Counted from the first letter of the stretch, positions 37,589 to 47,365 are shown. The stretch is DNA of 64,000 nucleotides from Sinorhizobium americanum (GCF_001651855.1 NZ_LNQC01000053.1:124001-188000), one strand, 5' to 3'. The notes: generated by a model not told the origin, from the letters alone. Numbers and translations are program-made.

Positions 37589-37783
37589 TCAGTGTTTGGT
37601 GGTCGTTTCCTCGCGAACCGCTTCCTCGTGGTACCAGCAGCCGTCAATGGCAGCCGCGCACACGTCCGACGAAGCGAGATCCGCTTGGCGCTGTGCTTCG
37701 GAACGACGATCTTCGGCCTTGCGCGAGATGCGTGTCGGGAACTGATAGATCGTCGCACTCTTGCCGTGGAAACTCGTGGCCAT
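37589..37783 (-). CDS. gstI: GSII translational inhibitor (DUF2735 family)
   Basis: A 64-residue basic/acidic small protein, MATSFHGKSATIYQFPTRIS at its N-terminus and CAAAIDGCWYHEEAV near the end. It matches the DUF2735/GstI small proteins encoded divergently from glnII in Rhizobium. In R. leguminosarum GstI blocks translation of glnII mRNA, and NtrC controls both genes in opposite ways. The same divergent arrangement is seen here, with glnII starting 509 bases away. The start at 37783 has GGAGACCAGAG upstream. The function is assigned by family and synteny. Confidence 0.85.
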   Translation of the reverse strand: MATSFHGKSATIYQFPTRISRKAEDRRSEAQRQADLASSDVCAAAIDGCWYHEEAVREETTTKH

Positions 37784-38178
37784 GCTCTGGTCTCCGGTGA
37801 GTCCTGTCGAGAAAAGATAGTACGCCGCGGCAGAAATTGCACATCATTTACGCGAATTGCCGAAAAATCGTTCAATTGAATGCCGGAATCGCAAGCACAG
37901 CACCCTCATTGCGCTTGAGGGAGCGTATTCAGTGCGGTTTTTTAGGCAGCTGCGCGCAACTGACGCATTTTGGAGCAGGTGCTCCTTCGCCGCTCATGGC
38001 GGACACTTGAACGTCAAGCGCAGGAGAGGCGCGGGATATCCAGCAAAATCAAGGCGGTGGAACGAAGTCAGCGCCTCGGGGGTCGATTTGCCGTTCGCCG
38101 CGACCCTGACCGGCAGCCACTTGGAATCCAGTTTGAGTCCCCTGCGGGTCAAAAAAAGATTCGCACCCACCACCGAGT

Positions 38179-38194
38179 TGGCACGCTTGATGCT
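38179..38194 (+). promoter_or_regulatory. Sigma-54 promoter of glnII
   Basis: TGGCACGCTTGATGCT matches the -24/-12 consensus TGGCACG-N4-TTGCW with one mismatch and exact GG-GC spacing. Transcription would begin near 38206, leaving a leader of about 87 bases before the glnII ATG. NtrC is expected to activate it. The rest of the 37784-38292 gap has only weak NtrC-like candidates, such as GCACCCTCATTGCGC at 37900. Confidence 0.82.
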
Positions 38195-38292
38195 TAAAGG
38201 GAGTCGATCCCTGGTGGTCTGGCACGTTTTCCGTGCAAGGCCGCGCCAGGAATTGCTCAAACCTCGCAGCACCACGTTAGAGAGATTCGCTA

Positions 38293-39327
38293 ATGACCAA
38301 GTATAAGCTCGAGTACATCTGGCTCGATGGCTACACGCCCGTACCAAATCTCCGCGGCAAGACGCAGATCAAGGAATTCGACGCGTTCCCGACGCTCGAG
38401 CAACTGCCGCTCTGGGGCTTCGACGGCAGCTCGACGAACCAGGCCGAAGGCCGCAGCTCCGATTGCGTGCTGAAGCCGGTCGCCGTCTACCCGGATCCGG
38501 TCCGCACCAATGGCGTGCTGGTCATGTGCGAGGTCATGATGCCGGACGGCAAGACGCCGCATCCGTCGAACAACCGCGCCACCATCCTCGACGACGAAGG
38601 CGCCTGGTTCGGTTTCGAGCAGGAATACTTCTTCTACAAGGACGGCCGTCCGCTCGGCTTCCCGGAGCAGGGCTACCCGGCACCGCAGGGCCCGTACTAC
38701 ACCGGCGTCGGCTACAAGAACGTCGGCAACATCGCGCGCCAGATCGTCGAAGAACACCTCGACATCTGCCTGGCCGCCGGCATCAACCATGAAGGCATCA
38801 ACGCCGAAGTGGCCAAGGGCCAGTGGGAATTCCAGGTCTTCGGCAAGGGCTCCAAGAAGGCTGCCGACGAAGTCTGGATGGCTCGTTACCTGCTGCAGCG
38901 CCTGACGGAAAAATACGGCATCGACGTCGAGTACCACTGCAAGCCGCTTGGCGACACCGATTGGAACGGCTCGGGCATGCACTGCAACTTCTCGACCGCC
39001 TACATGCGCGAAGTTGGCGGCAAGGACTATTTCGAGGCGCTGATGGCCGCCTTCGAGAAGAACCTGATGGAACACATCGAGGTCTACGGCCCGGACAACC
39101 ACTTGCGCCTCACCGGCAAGCATGAGACGGCGCCGTGGAACAAGTTCAGCTACGGCGTTGCCGACCGCGGCGCGTCGATCCGGGTTCCGCACAGCTTCGT
39201 TAACAACGGCTACAAGGGCTATCTCGAAGATCGCCGCCCGAACTCCCAAGGCGACCCCTACCAGATCGCTTCGCGCGTGCTGAAGACGATTGCGTCCGTT
39301 CCGGCGCAAGTCTCGAAAGTAGCTTAA
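38293..39327 (+). CDS. glnII: Glutamine synthetase type II
   Basis: A 344-residue eukaryotic-type glutamine synthetase making glutamine from glutamate, ammonia and ATP. Seen: LPLWGFDGSSTNQAEG (about 36-51), WFGFEQEYFFY, the substrate motif GINHEGINAEVAKGQWEFQV (about 165-184), DTDWNGSGMHCNFST and the C-terminal ADRGASIRVPHSF. It is shorter than GSI (about 470) and lacks the adenylylation loop. Control is by the sigma-54 promoter and, by family knowledge, GstI acting on the mRNA leader. A strong terminator follows the stop. Confidence 0.97.
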   Translation: MTKYKLEYIWLDGYTPVPNLRGKTQIKEFDAFPTLEQLPLWGFDGSSTNQAEGRSSDCVLKPVAVYPDPVRTNGVLVMCEVMMPDGKTPHPSNNRATILDDEGAWFGFEQEYFFYKDGRPLGFPEQGYPAPQGPYYTGVGYKNVGNIARQIVEEHLDICLAAGINHEGINAEVAKGQWEFQVFGKGSKKAADEVWMARYLLQRLTEKYGIDVEYHCKPLGDTDWNGSGMHCNFSTAYMREVGGKDYFEALMAAFEKNLMEHIEVYGPDNHLRLTGKHETAPWNKFSYGVADRGASIRVPHSFVNNGYKGYLEDRRPNSQGDPYQIASRVLKTIASVPAQVSKVA

Positions 39328-39349
39328 GCGTAAGACTCCCAAGACCTTG

Positions 39350-39377
39350 GGCGCCGACCTCGGTCGGCGCCTTTTTT
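39350..39377 (+). terminator. Rho-independent terminator of glnII
   Basis: GGCGCCGACC-TC-GGTCGGCGCC is a perfect GC-rich stem followed directly by six T residues, 22 bases after the glnII stop. Confidence 0.95.
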
Positions 39378-39395
39378 CGTTCGGCTATGATAGAT

Positions 39396-40175
39396 TCATT
39401 CGGTTCCGCCGCGCCTCGCAAGGATCCAGTCCACCGCCGCCGCAACGTCGGGCACCGTGGCGCTCGGCGCCGGCGCGAAGCGCGTCTCGTCGCCCTCGCG
39501 ATATTTTCCCGTACGCACGAGCAGCGCGTGAGCGAGACCGGCGCTCAATGCACCGGCGACGTCTGTTTCCGCATCGTCCCCGACCATCACCGCTTGCGTC
39601 GACGCGCAGGGTATGGTGGCAAGGGCTGCATGGAAAAAGCCGGGTGCTGGCTTGCCGAGGACGATGGCATGCTTCTGGCTGGCGAATTCCAGCGCGGTAA
39701 CGAATGGGCCAGCATCGAGGCTCAACCTGCCGTCGGCGTCCTGGAAAGAGCGGTTCGGCGCCAGCGCCACCAATTCGGCGCCGTCGATCAGTTGCCGGAA
39801 GGCCGCATTCAGCGCCGCAAAGTCAAAGGCGTCGCCGGCATCGCCGACAACGACCGCCATGCGGCCGCCGGCCGGCAGATGCTGGAACTCGCAAACGAGG
39901 TCGGGATGGACGAGAAGATGGGCGGCACGCTCGTGCCTGCGAAGCCAGTCGCAGGCAGCCTCGGCCGGCGTGAAGAGCTCGCTCCCCGTTACCGGAAGTC
40001 CAAGTTTTGCGAGCCGGGCAAGGATCGCCGGCTTGCTCGAGCGGGTCGTGTTGCTGACGAAGCGAATGGGGAGCCCGGCCTCGCGCAGACGGGCCACGGC
40101 CCCTGCCGCGCCAGGCACGGCCTTCTCGCCATCGTAGATGACGCCGGCAAGATCCAAGAGCACAGCGCTGATCAT
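39396..40175 (-). CDS. HAD-IIA hydrolase, LHPP/NagD-like
   Basis: A 259-residue HAD-IIA protein with motif I LLDLAGVIYDG (residues 6-16), motif II FVSNTTRSSK, a C2-type cap (about 80-170), motif III KPAPGFF and motif IV VMVGDDAETDVAGA. The second Asp of motif I is replaced by Ala (DLAG rather than DxDG), as in LHPP-type proteins, which have DISG; hydrolysis of phospho-amides or pyrophosphate is therefore more likely than of phosphomonoesters. It is convergent with glnII and stands alone on minus. Confidence 0.88.
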   Translation of the reverse strand: MISAVLLDLAGVIYDGEKAVPGAAGAVARLREAGLPIRFVSNTTRSSKPAILARLAKLGLPVTGSELFTPAEAACDWLRRHERAAHLLVHPDLVCEFQHLPAGGRMAVVVGDAGDAFDFAALNAAFRQLIDGAELVALAPNRSFQDADGRLSLDAGPFVTALEFASQKHAIVLGKPAPGFFHAALATIPCASTQAVMVGDDAETDVAGALSAGLAHALLVRTGKYREGDETRFAPAPSATVPDVAAAVDWILARRGGTE

Positions 40176-40387
40176 CCGATGAGGATGACATGGGTGCGCT
40201 GCGGGTCAAGCTCTGGTGGCTTTGCCGGCAGCGACGGTCCCGGTGCTCCAGAAAGTTGCCGTGACAGCCGGACGACTGCTTCCGCCTGAAATTGGTTGTG
40301 TTTCTCCGAGCCTCAACTCACCGCGATATTGACATTCGTCCCAATCTCCCAGCATTTTAGCGGCGGGGATTATCAGACACTTCATCA

Positions 40388-43300
40388 ATGCACAAACTGA
40401 GACTAGCGGTTGCAGCACTTGTGTTGCTGGCAAGCGGGCTGCCATCTGCGGCCGAGCTATTGCCGCGCGCGGCGTCTGCCGAGGGTTCCGTCATTTCCCG
40501 CAAGTCCGGTGAGGAAATTAGCTTCATCGACATCGAAGGCTGGCGCAGCGTGGAGGTCAGTCAGGACCTTCTTGCGGGCGACATACTGCGCACGAACGCC
40601 GCCGGTAGCCTTGCTCTGTTGTTCTCCGATGACACGCAGATGCGTATGGGGCGCAATACGACGCTTCTCGTCAAGAAAATCGGTCAGGGCTCCGACAGCG
40701 AACTTGAACTCAAGTCCGGGACCGTGTGGGCGCGAGCCAAGCGTGGGGGCAGCGGCCTCACAGTCGACACACCCTCAGCTGCCGCCGCGATCCGCGGGAC
40801 GGATTGGACGCTTAGCATAGGTGAGAACGGCGCTACCACTCTCTCGGTGCTTGAGGGAAGCGTCGAACTCAAGAACGCGCAAGGATCGGTCGTCGTAAAT
40901 CAGGGGGAGGGCGCGTTTGCGGCAATCGGACAAGCGCCCCGCAAATATGTCCTCGTCAATCTCAAGGAGCGCGAACAGGTACTTCTCTATTCGGAGCTGC
41001 GTGGCGTCTTCGCAGGTTTGCCGACAAGCGGGATGAGCGGCCGCCAGACTCGTGCCGAGCGGGCGCGCGTTCTGGCCATTCCTCCTGCTCGACGGAGCAG
41101 CGAGGATTGGGTCTCACTTGCCGAGGCCTCGCTATCGCATGACGGCCGGGCAGCTGCCAGAGAGGCTCTAGTTGGACTGAGGCGGCCCTTGCCGGCCCAG
41201 TTGGAGGCGCGTGCCAAGCTGGTCGAGGCGATGATCGCCGGACTGGAGCAACGCTATGGTGATGCGAACCGGCTGTTCGCCGCCGCCTTGCCAGCGCTAC
41301 CGCGCAATCGCAGAGCATCTGCGATTTACGGTCGCTGGTTCGCGGAATCCTTGGCTGAACCGGACCGCGATCGACCACAGCCGGCGGACAACGTCTATAG
41401 CGACGATCCGACGACGGCGCTGATGCGGGCTGCAACTGTGTCCCATGCGCTCGGCGCGGCCGAAGCGATCGAGATATTGAAGGCGGCCGAGCGCCGTTTT
41501 CCGAACGACGCGCGCCTGCCGGCAATGCGCGCGGATCTCGCCTTCCAACTCGACCGCCGCAACGAAGTGAAAGACGCGCTCGCCCGCGCGAGCGCCATCG
41601 ATCCCAACGAGCCGGCCTATCTGCTCGCCAATGCGCGCTTCCGCGCAAGCATTTCCAGCGATCTCGATGGCGCACTCCGGGACCTGAAACACGCCGCGAA
41701 GATCGCTCCTGGCAACGATGCCATCTGGAACGAACTCGGCATCGTCCAGAGCGATCGAAATGCCATAGTTGAGGCCGATGCCGCCCATCGGCGCGCGGTA
41801 GAACTGAACCCGGAAAATGCCGCGTTGCACGCAAACTATGCGCGCTTCCTGATGGACAACGATCAGATCGCAGCGGCAAAGGCGGAGATCGACAGGGCGG
41901 AGGCGCTGGACGCGCAATCCTATGCGGTTTTGGCGGCCAAAGGCCGATATCTCTTGCGAATAGGAAAAACCGAGGAAGGCGAGAAAACGCTACTCGAAGC
42001 CTCCGCCGTCAACCCGACCTATGGGGACAGCCTCATCGGCCTGGCGATCGGCAGCTATCAACTGGGGGCGGAAGAGGAGGCCGCCCAGGCGCTCGACAAT
42101 GCCGACCGGTTTGATCCGGACAACCCGTCAATTCCCTTGATCCGCTCCGGCATCGCCCTCGACCAGTATCGCGGCGACGATGCGATCGTCGAGGCGCGCG
42201 AGGCACTGCGGCGTCGCCAGGCTCGCGGCGGGTACTACGGCGGTTACGATGCTAATCGCCAGGTCTCATCCTTCCTCGGCATTGCCCTCGACAATGTCAG
42301 TCTGAACGAATGGAGCCAGTATTACGCGGACCGCTCCTACGATCCTTTCAGATCGACCACTTATCTCGACGAGGCAGCGTCCGGTCGGATCAGTCCTTTT
42401 GAGGGATTTTCCCCTCTGCTTTCTCCGAGCCAGCGGACCGAGGCAGGCAGTTCAAGCGCTTCGTCGAACTTGCAGGCGCTACTGCTCGATCCTCTTGCGG
42501 TGGCGTCCGCCACCACCCGCAACTCACTCGAACGAACCAGCTTTTTTGAAACGGCCATTGGGGGCGGCCTGATCTTGCAGGATGGCGAGCTTGGCTGGAA
42601 GAGCGACATGCTCGTCCAGGGTACGACCTTTGCACCGCTGCCCATAAGCTATTATCTGCAGGCGGAGGCACTGCGGCCGGATAGCCCGCGCGCGAACGAT
42701 CGCGATGATATCACCGGCGCAAATTTCTCTGTCGGCATACATCCGACCTTGGAGGACAATGTTTACCTGTTCGGCGATTTCGTCGATCTCGAAACGGGTT
42801 TTCCCGGGCAGACTTGGTTTCCGAAGCCCTTCGACACCAGAGAAACTCGATTTTCCGACCTTGGGATCGGCTGGAGTCATACGTTCGGCGATCGCAATCT
42901 GCTCCAGGCGTTCGCCGTCGTCGGCGACACGCATGTGGACCAGAGTATCGATCTGGTCGACACTATAGGGCCATACCGCGTCGAGCAAGAAACCGAAAAG
43001 GAGACCGCAACGATCGGCGTCAGCCAGCTGTACGGGATCGGACCCGTCACGCTGCGATACGGCGTCGAAACCGGCCGGTTCCATACGCGCGACTCCGCAA
43101 TCTATACGGATCTGCTTACGGGAGGCGTGTTCTTCGTCGATCGACTTTCCGACAAGGGCAATGCAACGCGCGGCTATGGCGACGCCATGTGGGAAATTTC
43201 CGAGGATCTCACACTCCAGGGCGGTGTTTACCTTAATTGGTTGGACGACGTAACTGATGATTGTCCCTGCGTCGATCCGCGTGTCGGCGTCGCGTGGTCG

Positions 43301-43978
43301 CCAGTAGAAAATCACTGGCTGCGCGCATTTTACCGCGAAGATACGCAGTTTTCATCGAATTACACCCTCGCCCCGGTGTCGACAGTCGGGTTGACGCCGC
43401 TGGAGCTGCCGTTGTTCATCGGCGGCAGTGCAAAGACAGCGGCGCTGCGTTGGGAGGCGGAGTGGTCGGAGCGGCTCTTCACGTCGGTCGAGTACCAGCA
43501 CCAGCGTTTCGATGGGCTTTCGTTGGATGTCCCCGAGTTGCTCGGCAGCTTCGACACGACAACCGGCGAGATCGACCGCATTAGTATCAGCGGCAACTAC
43601 TGGATCGGCGAAGGCCTCGGTGCCTTCGGATCGTTCACCTGGAACCACAGCGTCGACTTGACGCCCGGGAGTAGCGGGGAGTTCGGCGTGCCACTTGTGC
43701 CGGATTATCGGGCGCAGGTCGGGCTGACGATCGTTCACCCTTCGCGCGTCAAGGCCACTATAGCTCAGACCTTCGTCGGGGAACGGGTTGGCGCACCCTT
43801 TGGCATCGAGCTGTCATCATACACGACAAGCGATGCCGCGATTAGTTGGGAGTCGCCGAGCGGACACCTGGAACTCGGTCTGCAATTGCTAAATGCGTTC
43901 GACCACGACTTCGATCTGGCGTTTGGAATTCCCGGCCCAGGCCGCACTGTCCTGGGCACCGTCAGGGCGAAGTTTTAG
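40388..43978 (+). CDS. FecR-TPR-outer membrane beta-barrel protein
   Basis: A single 1196-residue chain with three parts. A signal peptide (HKLRLAVAALVLLASGLPSA) leads into a FecR domain (about 30-190: LAGDILRTNAAGSLALLFSD, MGRNTTLLVKK, IRGTDWTLSI, LSVLEGSVEL). A helical TPR-rich region follows (about 215-620), with segments such as GALRDLKHAAKIAPGNDAIW and AHRRAVELNPENAALHANYA. The last 520 residues are rich in alternating aromatic beta strands and end RTVLGTVRAKF, like an outer-membrane barrel with terminal Phe. No plug domain or TonB box is evident. The layout recalls TPR-barrel exporters of polysaccharide (PgaA, BcsC) with an added FecR module. No Shine-Dalgarno is obvious. Function unknown. 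Confidence 0.85.
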   Translation: MHKLRLAVAALVLLASGLPSAAELLPRAASAEGSVISRKSGEEISFIDIEGWRSVEVSQDLLAGDILRTNAAGSLALLFSDDTQMRMGRNTTLLVKKIGQGSDSELELKSGTVWARAKRGGSGLTVDTPSAAAAIRGTDWTLSIGENGATTLSVLEGSVELKNAQGSVVVNQGEGAFAAIGQAPRKYVLVNLKEREQVLLYSELRGVFAGLPTSGMSGRQTRAERARVLAIPPARRSSEDWVSLAEASLSHDGRAAAREALVGLRRPLPAQLEARAKLVEAMIAGLEQRYGDANRLFAAALPALPRNRRASAIYGRWFAESLAEPDRDRPQPADNVYSDDPTTALMRAATVSHALGAAEAIEILKAAERRFPNDARLPAMRADLAFQLDRRNEVKDALARASAIDPNEPAYLLANARFRASISSDLDGALRDLKHAAKIAPGNDAIWNELGIVQSDRNAIVEADAAHRRAVELNPENAALHANYARFLMDNDQIAAAKAEIDRAEALDAQSYAVLAAKGRYLLRIGKTEEGEKTLLEASAVNPTYGDSLIGLAIGSYQLGAEEEAAQALDNADRFDPDNPSIPLIRSGIALDQYRGDDAIVEAREALRRRQARGGYYGGYDANRQVSSFLGIALDNVSLNEWSQYYADRSYDPFRSTTYLDEAASGRISPFEGFSPLLSPSQRTEAGSSSASSNLQALLLDPLAVASATTRNSLERTSFFETAIGGGLILQDGELGWKSDMLVQGTTFAPLPISYYLQAEALRPDSPRANDRDDITGANFSVGIHPTLEDNVYLFGDFVDLETGFPGQTWFPKPFDTRETRFSDLGIGWSHTFGDRNLLQAFAVVGDTHVDQSIDLVDTIGPYRVEQETEKETATIGVSQLYGIGPVTLRYGVETGRFHTRDSAIYTDLLTGGVFFVDRLSDKGNATRGYGDAMWEISEDLTLQGGVYLNWLDDVTDDCPCVDPRVGVAWSPVENHWLRAFYREDTQFSSNYTLAPVSTVGLTPLELPLFIGGSAKTAALRWEAEWSERLFTSVEYQHQRFDGLSLDVPELLGSFDTTTGEIDRISISGNYWIGEGLGAFGSFTWNHSVDLTPGSSGEFGVPLVPDYRAQVGLTIVHPSRVKATIAQTFVGERVGAPFGIELSSYTTSDAAISWESPSGHLELGLQLLNAFDHDFDLAFGIPGPGRTVLGTVRAKF

Positions 43979-44037
43979 CGGACTCGATCAGCCGGGAAGT
44001 CACGCGCGGCGTGTCGATCCAGGGTGGTTCGGCGTCA

Positions 44038-44202
44038 TCAGCCGCGGCGGGTGTCCGGAAAGTTGGCCGGATTGATGCCGAGGGTGTGGAGGTCGCGGGC
44101 GTTCGGGCGGCGGTGACCTTCGACTGCCGCGGCTGCGGCGCTCGCTGCGCCTAGGACGGCGAAGGCGCGGCCGATGAAGCCCATGCGGTTCTTGCTAGTC
44201 AT
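44038..44202 (-). CDS. Small 54-residue conserved-looking protein
   Basis: The minus frame from the ATG at 44202 encodes 54 residues: MTSKNRMGFIGRAFAVLGAA at the start, a short Ala-rich segment, then EGHRRPNARDLHTLGINPAN and a basic end before two stops. It resembles small rhizobial proteins with a GRAF(A/V)V...RRP..RDL..LGI pattern that I recall as common but uncharacterised. The N-terminal hydrophobic segment may be membrane-associated. It lies downstream of the tct operon terminator hairpin, so it should have its own promoter in 44203-44300. The Shine-Dalgarno is weak. Confidence is moderate because the gene is short. Confidence 0.6.
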   Translation of the reverse strand: MTSKNRMGFIGRAFAVLGAASAAAAAVEGHRRPNARDLHTLGINPANFPDTRRG

Positions 44203-44303
44203 TGTCTTTGCTCACTTTCTTTCTCAATTCGATGAGCAAAAGATGGGCCTAGGCGGGCTTTTTTGCAATGCACAATACCTCACCCCAGCCATGCAACGAA
44301 AGC

Positions 44304-44333
44304 AGGCCCGGTTAGCACTCGCCAACCGGGCCT
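44304..44333 (-). terminator. Hairpin terminator after tctA
   Basis: AGGCCCGGTT and AACCGGGCCT form a perfect 10-bp stem with a 10-base loop, 68 bases past the tctA stop. The following minus-strand sequence GCTTTCGTT has only a short U-run, so strength is uncertain. Confidence 0.65.
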
Positions 44334-44400
44334 GTTGCAGAGCGGGGCGTGGCTGCCCCTCCTCGTCCCGCTCCTCAAAGCGCCTTGGGAGGCGGAAGGG

Positions 44401-45918
44401 TCAGTCCTCGCTGGCAGCGAGTTGGGCGAGGACCTCGCCGCGGCCGCGGGCTCTGAGGATCAGCGGCACGATGAAGGCCAGCGCCGCAATCACCAGCAGG
44501 ACAGCGGCGATCGGCGAGGTGAAGAGCACGGTCACGTCACCTTGGCTGATCGACAGCGCCCGGCGCAGCTGCTGTTCGGCGAGCGGCCCGAGGATCAGTC
44601 CGACGACGACCGGCGCGATCGGATAGCCGAAGACGCGCATGACGTAGCCGAGCAGGCCAAAGGCGAGCAGCATGCCGAGTTCGAACACCGAGGGGTTGGC
44701 GCCGATGGTGCCGAGCGTCGCGAACAGCAGGATGCCGGCATAGAGCCAGGGTTTCGGGATCGTCAGCAGCTTCACCCAGAGGCCGACCAGGGGCAGGTTG
44801 AGGACGAGCAGCATGAAGTTGGCGATCAGCAGGCTTGCGATCAGGCCCCAGACGAGCTGCGGGTTGGTGGCGAACAGCAACGGCCCCGGCTGCAGGCCAT
44901 ATTGCTGGAAGCCGGCCAACATGATCGCCGCCGTTGCCGACGTCGGCAGGCCGAGCGTCAGCAGCGGCACGAGCGTACCGGCTGCCGAGGCGTTGTTGGC
45001 GGCCTCCGGGCCGGCGACACCCTCGATCGCGCCATTGCCGAATTCTTCCGGATGCTTGCTCAGCCGCTTTTCGGTCGCATAGGAGAGGAAGGTGCCGATC
45101 TCGGCGCCACCGGCCGGCATCGCGCCGATCGGGAAGCCGATGAAGGTGCCGCGCAGCCACGCCTTCCAGGAGCGCGCCCAATCCGAGGCATTCATCCAGA
45201 CCGAGCCGCGCACCGCCTCCACCTTGTCGGGACCCTTGTCGCCCTGAGCGGCGATGTAGAGCGTCTCGCCGATCGCGAACATGGCAACGGCGAGCGTCGT
45301 CACCTCGATGCCGTCGAGCAGGTCCGGAACGCCGAAGGAAAGGCGCGCCTGGCCGGTCAACTGGTCGATGCCGATGGAGGCAAGCGTCAGGCCGACGAAG
45401 AGCGAGGTGAGGCCTCTGAGCGTCGAGTCGCCAAAGGCGGAGGAAACGGTGACGAAGGCGAGCACCATCAGCGCAAAGTATTCGCGCGGGCCGAAGACGA
45501 GCGCCAGCTTGACGATATAGGGGGCGACGAAGGCGAGGCCGAGGGTCGCGATAAGGCCGGCGACGAAGGAGCCGATCGCTGCCGTTGCCAGAGCGGGGCC
45601 GCCACGGCCGGCACGCGCCATCTTGTTACCTTCGAGCGCGGTGACGATCGAGGAGCTCTCGCCGGGCGTGTTCAGCAGGATCGACGTCGTCGAGCCGCCA
45701 TACATACCGCCATAATAGATGCCGGCGAACATGATCAGCGAGCCGCCGGGGTCTAGCTGGTACGTGACCGGCAACAGCAGCGCGACAGTCAGGGCCGGAC
45801 CGATGCCCGGCAGGACGCCGACGGCCGTGCCAAGGGTCACGCCGATCAGCGCGTAGAGCAGGTTCATCGGTTGCGCAGCAACCAGCAGCCCCTGCAAAAG
45901 GAAGTCAAGAGTACCCAT
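44401..45918 (-). CDS. tctA: Tripartite tricarboxylate transporter large permease
   Basis: A 505-residue membrane protein of the TctA family with about 12 hydrophobic segments. Signatures are [20 protein letters not shown] (about 34-53), [20 protein letters not shown] (about 67-86), and the second copy [20 protein letters not shown] and [20 protein letters not shown]. With TctB and the periplasmic TctC it forms a secondary importer for citrate or another carboxylate. It is the last gene of the tctCBA operon, 14 bases after tctB. The substrate is inferred from the family only. Confidence 0.96.
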   Translation of the reverse strand: MGTLDFLLQGLLVAAQPMNLLYALIGVTLGTAVGVLPGIGPALTVALLLPVTYQLDPGGSLIMFAGIYYGGMYGGSTTSILLNTPGESSSIVTALEGNKMARAGRGGPALATAAIGSFVAGLIATLGLAFVAPYIVKLALVFGPREYFALMVLAFVTVSSAFGDSTLRGLTSLFVGLTLASIGIDQLTGQARLSFGVPDLLDGIEVTTLAVAMFAIGETLYIAAQGDKGPDKVEAVRGSVWMNASDWARSWKAWLRGTFIGFPIGAMPAGGAEIGTFLSYATEKRLSKHPEEFGNGAIEGVAGPEAANNASAAGTLVPLLTLGLPTSATAAIMLAGFQQYGLQPGPLLFATNPQLVWGLIASLLIANFMLLVLNLPLVGLWVKLLTIPKPWLYAGILLFATLGTIGANPSVFELGMLLAFGLLGYVMRVFGYPIAPVVVGLILGPLAEQQLRRALSISQGDVTVLFTSPIAAVLLVIAALAFIVPLILRARGRGEVLAQLAASED

Positions 45919-45932
45919 AATTGTCGGCCTTT

Positions 45933-46424
45933 CTAGAAGAGCAGGCGTTCAAGCGGTCCTGCCGGCAGCGACAATTGCAGGACTTTGGCGAAAATCGTCC
46001 AGACGACGAAGCTGGCGACGATGCCGAAGGGAATTGTCAGCCAAAGTTGCCGTTTCCCGAAGCCGCGCGCCGTCATGGCGAAGAGGATGCCGGTGGCAAT
46101 CGAAAAGCCGAGCGTGTTGAGCAGCAGCATCTGCGCCGCAAGCCCGCCGACGACCCAGGCGACCGGTCCGAACTGCTGCGGTTCACGCTCGGCAAAGTCG
46201 CCCCTAAAACCCTCGACGGCCGTCCAGATGGCAAGCACGATCAGACAGCAGGCGATCGCATAAGGCACCGTGGTCGGGCCGACCTGCGAGTAGCCGGCAA
46301 GCCCGGTAAGCCGGGAAACGTCCCAGAAGATCACGCCTGCGATGAGCGCCAGAACGACAGCGATGATGAGCGCCGCCCGATCGGGGCGGCGCGTTTCGAC
46401 GGAAGGGCTATCTCCCCTGCTCAT
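45933..46424 (-). CDS. tctB: Tripartite tricarboxylate transporter small permease
   Basis: A 163-residue membrane protein with four hydrophobic segments (about 17-35, 48-68, 87-112, 125-150), typical for TctB. It begins [20 protein letters not shown]. Its ATG overlaps the tctC stop by four bases (ATGA). TctB is poorly conserved, so the assignment relies on size, topology and position between tctC and tctA. Confidence 0.92.
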   Translation of the reverse strand: MSRGDSPSVETRRPDRAALIIAVVLALIAGVIFWDVSRLTGLAGYSQVGPTTVPYAIACCLIVLAIWTAVEGFRGDFAEREPQQFGPVAWVVGGLAAQMLLLNTLGFSIATGILFAMTARGFGKRQLWLTIPFGIVASFVVWTIFAKVLQLSLPAGPLERLLF

Positions 46425-47365
46425 TTGACCAGTCCGATGTCCTTGAGGACAGCTTCGGTAGCCGAAACGTCCTTGGCGAGCTGCTCATTGAAGGCGTCGC
46501 CGGCGAGATAGGTGTCCTGCCAGCCCTTGGTCTTCAGCACTTCCTGCCAGCCGGCGGACTTGGCGAGCTTTTCGATGTCGGCGGAAACGGCAGCCTTCTG
46601 CTCATCGGTGAGGCCCGGAGCGGCGGCGACCATGCGCCAGTTCTCGACGACGACGTCGAGTCCGGATTCCTTCAGCGTCGGGGCATCGATGCCCGGCAGG
46701 CGTTCGGCGCTCGTGACAGCGAGGAGGCGGAGCGTACCGGCCTTGACCTGCGACTCGAATTCGCCATAGCCGGAGATGCCGGCCGTCACCTGGCTGCCGA
46801 GGATCGCAGCGAGCGCCTCGCCACCACCGGAATAGGCGATGTAGTTGATCTTGGTCGGGTCGACGCCGGCGGCCTTCGCAATGAGGCCTACGGCGATGTG
46901 GTCGGTGCCGCCGGCGGAGCCGCCGCCCCAGGATACGGCACCCGGATCCTTCTTCAGGGCTTCGACGAGATCGGCCATCGTCTTGATCTCGGAAGCGGCC
47001 GGAACGACGATCGCCTCGTATTCGCCGGTGAGGCGAGCGATCGGCGTCACGTCCTTGAGGGTGACCGGCGAGTTGTTGGTGAGGATGGCGCCAACCATGA
47101 CGTAGCCGCCGACGAGCAGCGCATTCGGGTTGCCCTTCTGCTGGCTGGCGAACTGGGCGAGCCCGATCGTGCCGCCGGCGCCGGGCACGTTCTGCACCTG
47201 GACATTGCCGGAAATGCCTTCCTGCTGCATGACGGTCTGCAGCGAACGGGCGGTCTGGTCCCAGCCGCCGCCGGGATTTGCCGGCGCGATGATCGTGTAG
47301 TCGGCGGCATAGGCCGGAAGCGCCAGCGCGCCGGCGAGAATGGATGCGAGGAAGAAATGTTTCAA
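46421..47365 (-). CDS. tctC: Tripartite tricarboxylate transporter substrate-binding protein
   Basis: A 314-residue periplasmic protein with a signal peptide ([20 protein letters not shown]). TctC motifs include [20 protein letters not shown] (about 25-44), [14 protein letters not shown] and the ligand region [20 protein letters not shown]. The start codon is TTG (47363-47365 on minus), supported by GGAGG seven bases upstream and by the signal peptide beginning there. It opens the tctCBA operon. A tandem CTGACATYAAC repeat 176-197 bases upstream is a candidate regulator site. Confidence 0.95.
   Translation of the reverse strand: MKHFFLASILAGALALPAYAADYTIIAPANPGGGWDQTARSLQTVMQQEGISGNVQVQNVPGAGGTIGLAQFASQQKGNPNALLVGGYVMVGAILTNNSPVTLKDVTPIARLTGEYEAIVVPAASEIKTMADLVEALKKDPGAVSWGGGSAGGTDHIAVGLIAKAAGVDPTKINYIAYSGGGEALAAILGSQVTAGISGYGEFESQVKAGTLRLLAVTSAERLPGIDAPTLKESGLDVVVENWRMVAAAPGLTDEQKAAVSADIEKLAKSAGWQEVLKTKGWQDTYLAGDAFNEQLAKDVSATEAVLKDIGLVK

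Noticed and set aside
38219-38237. Second sigma-54-like promoter TGGCACGTTTTCCGTGCA before glnII
   Set aside because: The GG to GC distance is two bases too long for sigma-54; the site at 38179 has exact spacing.
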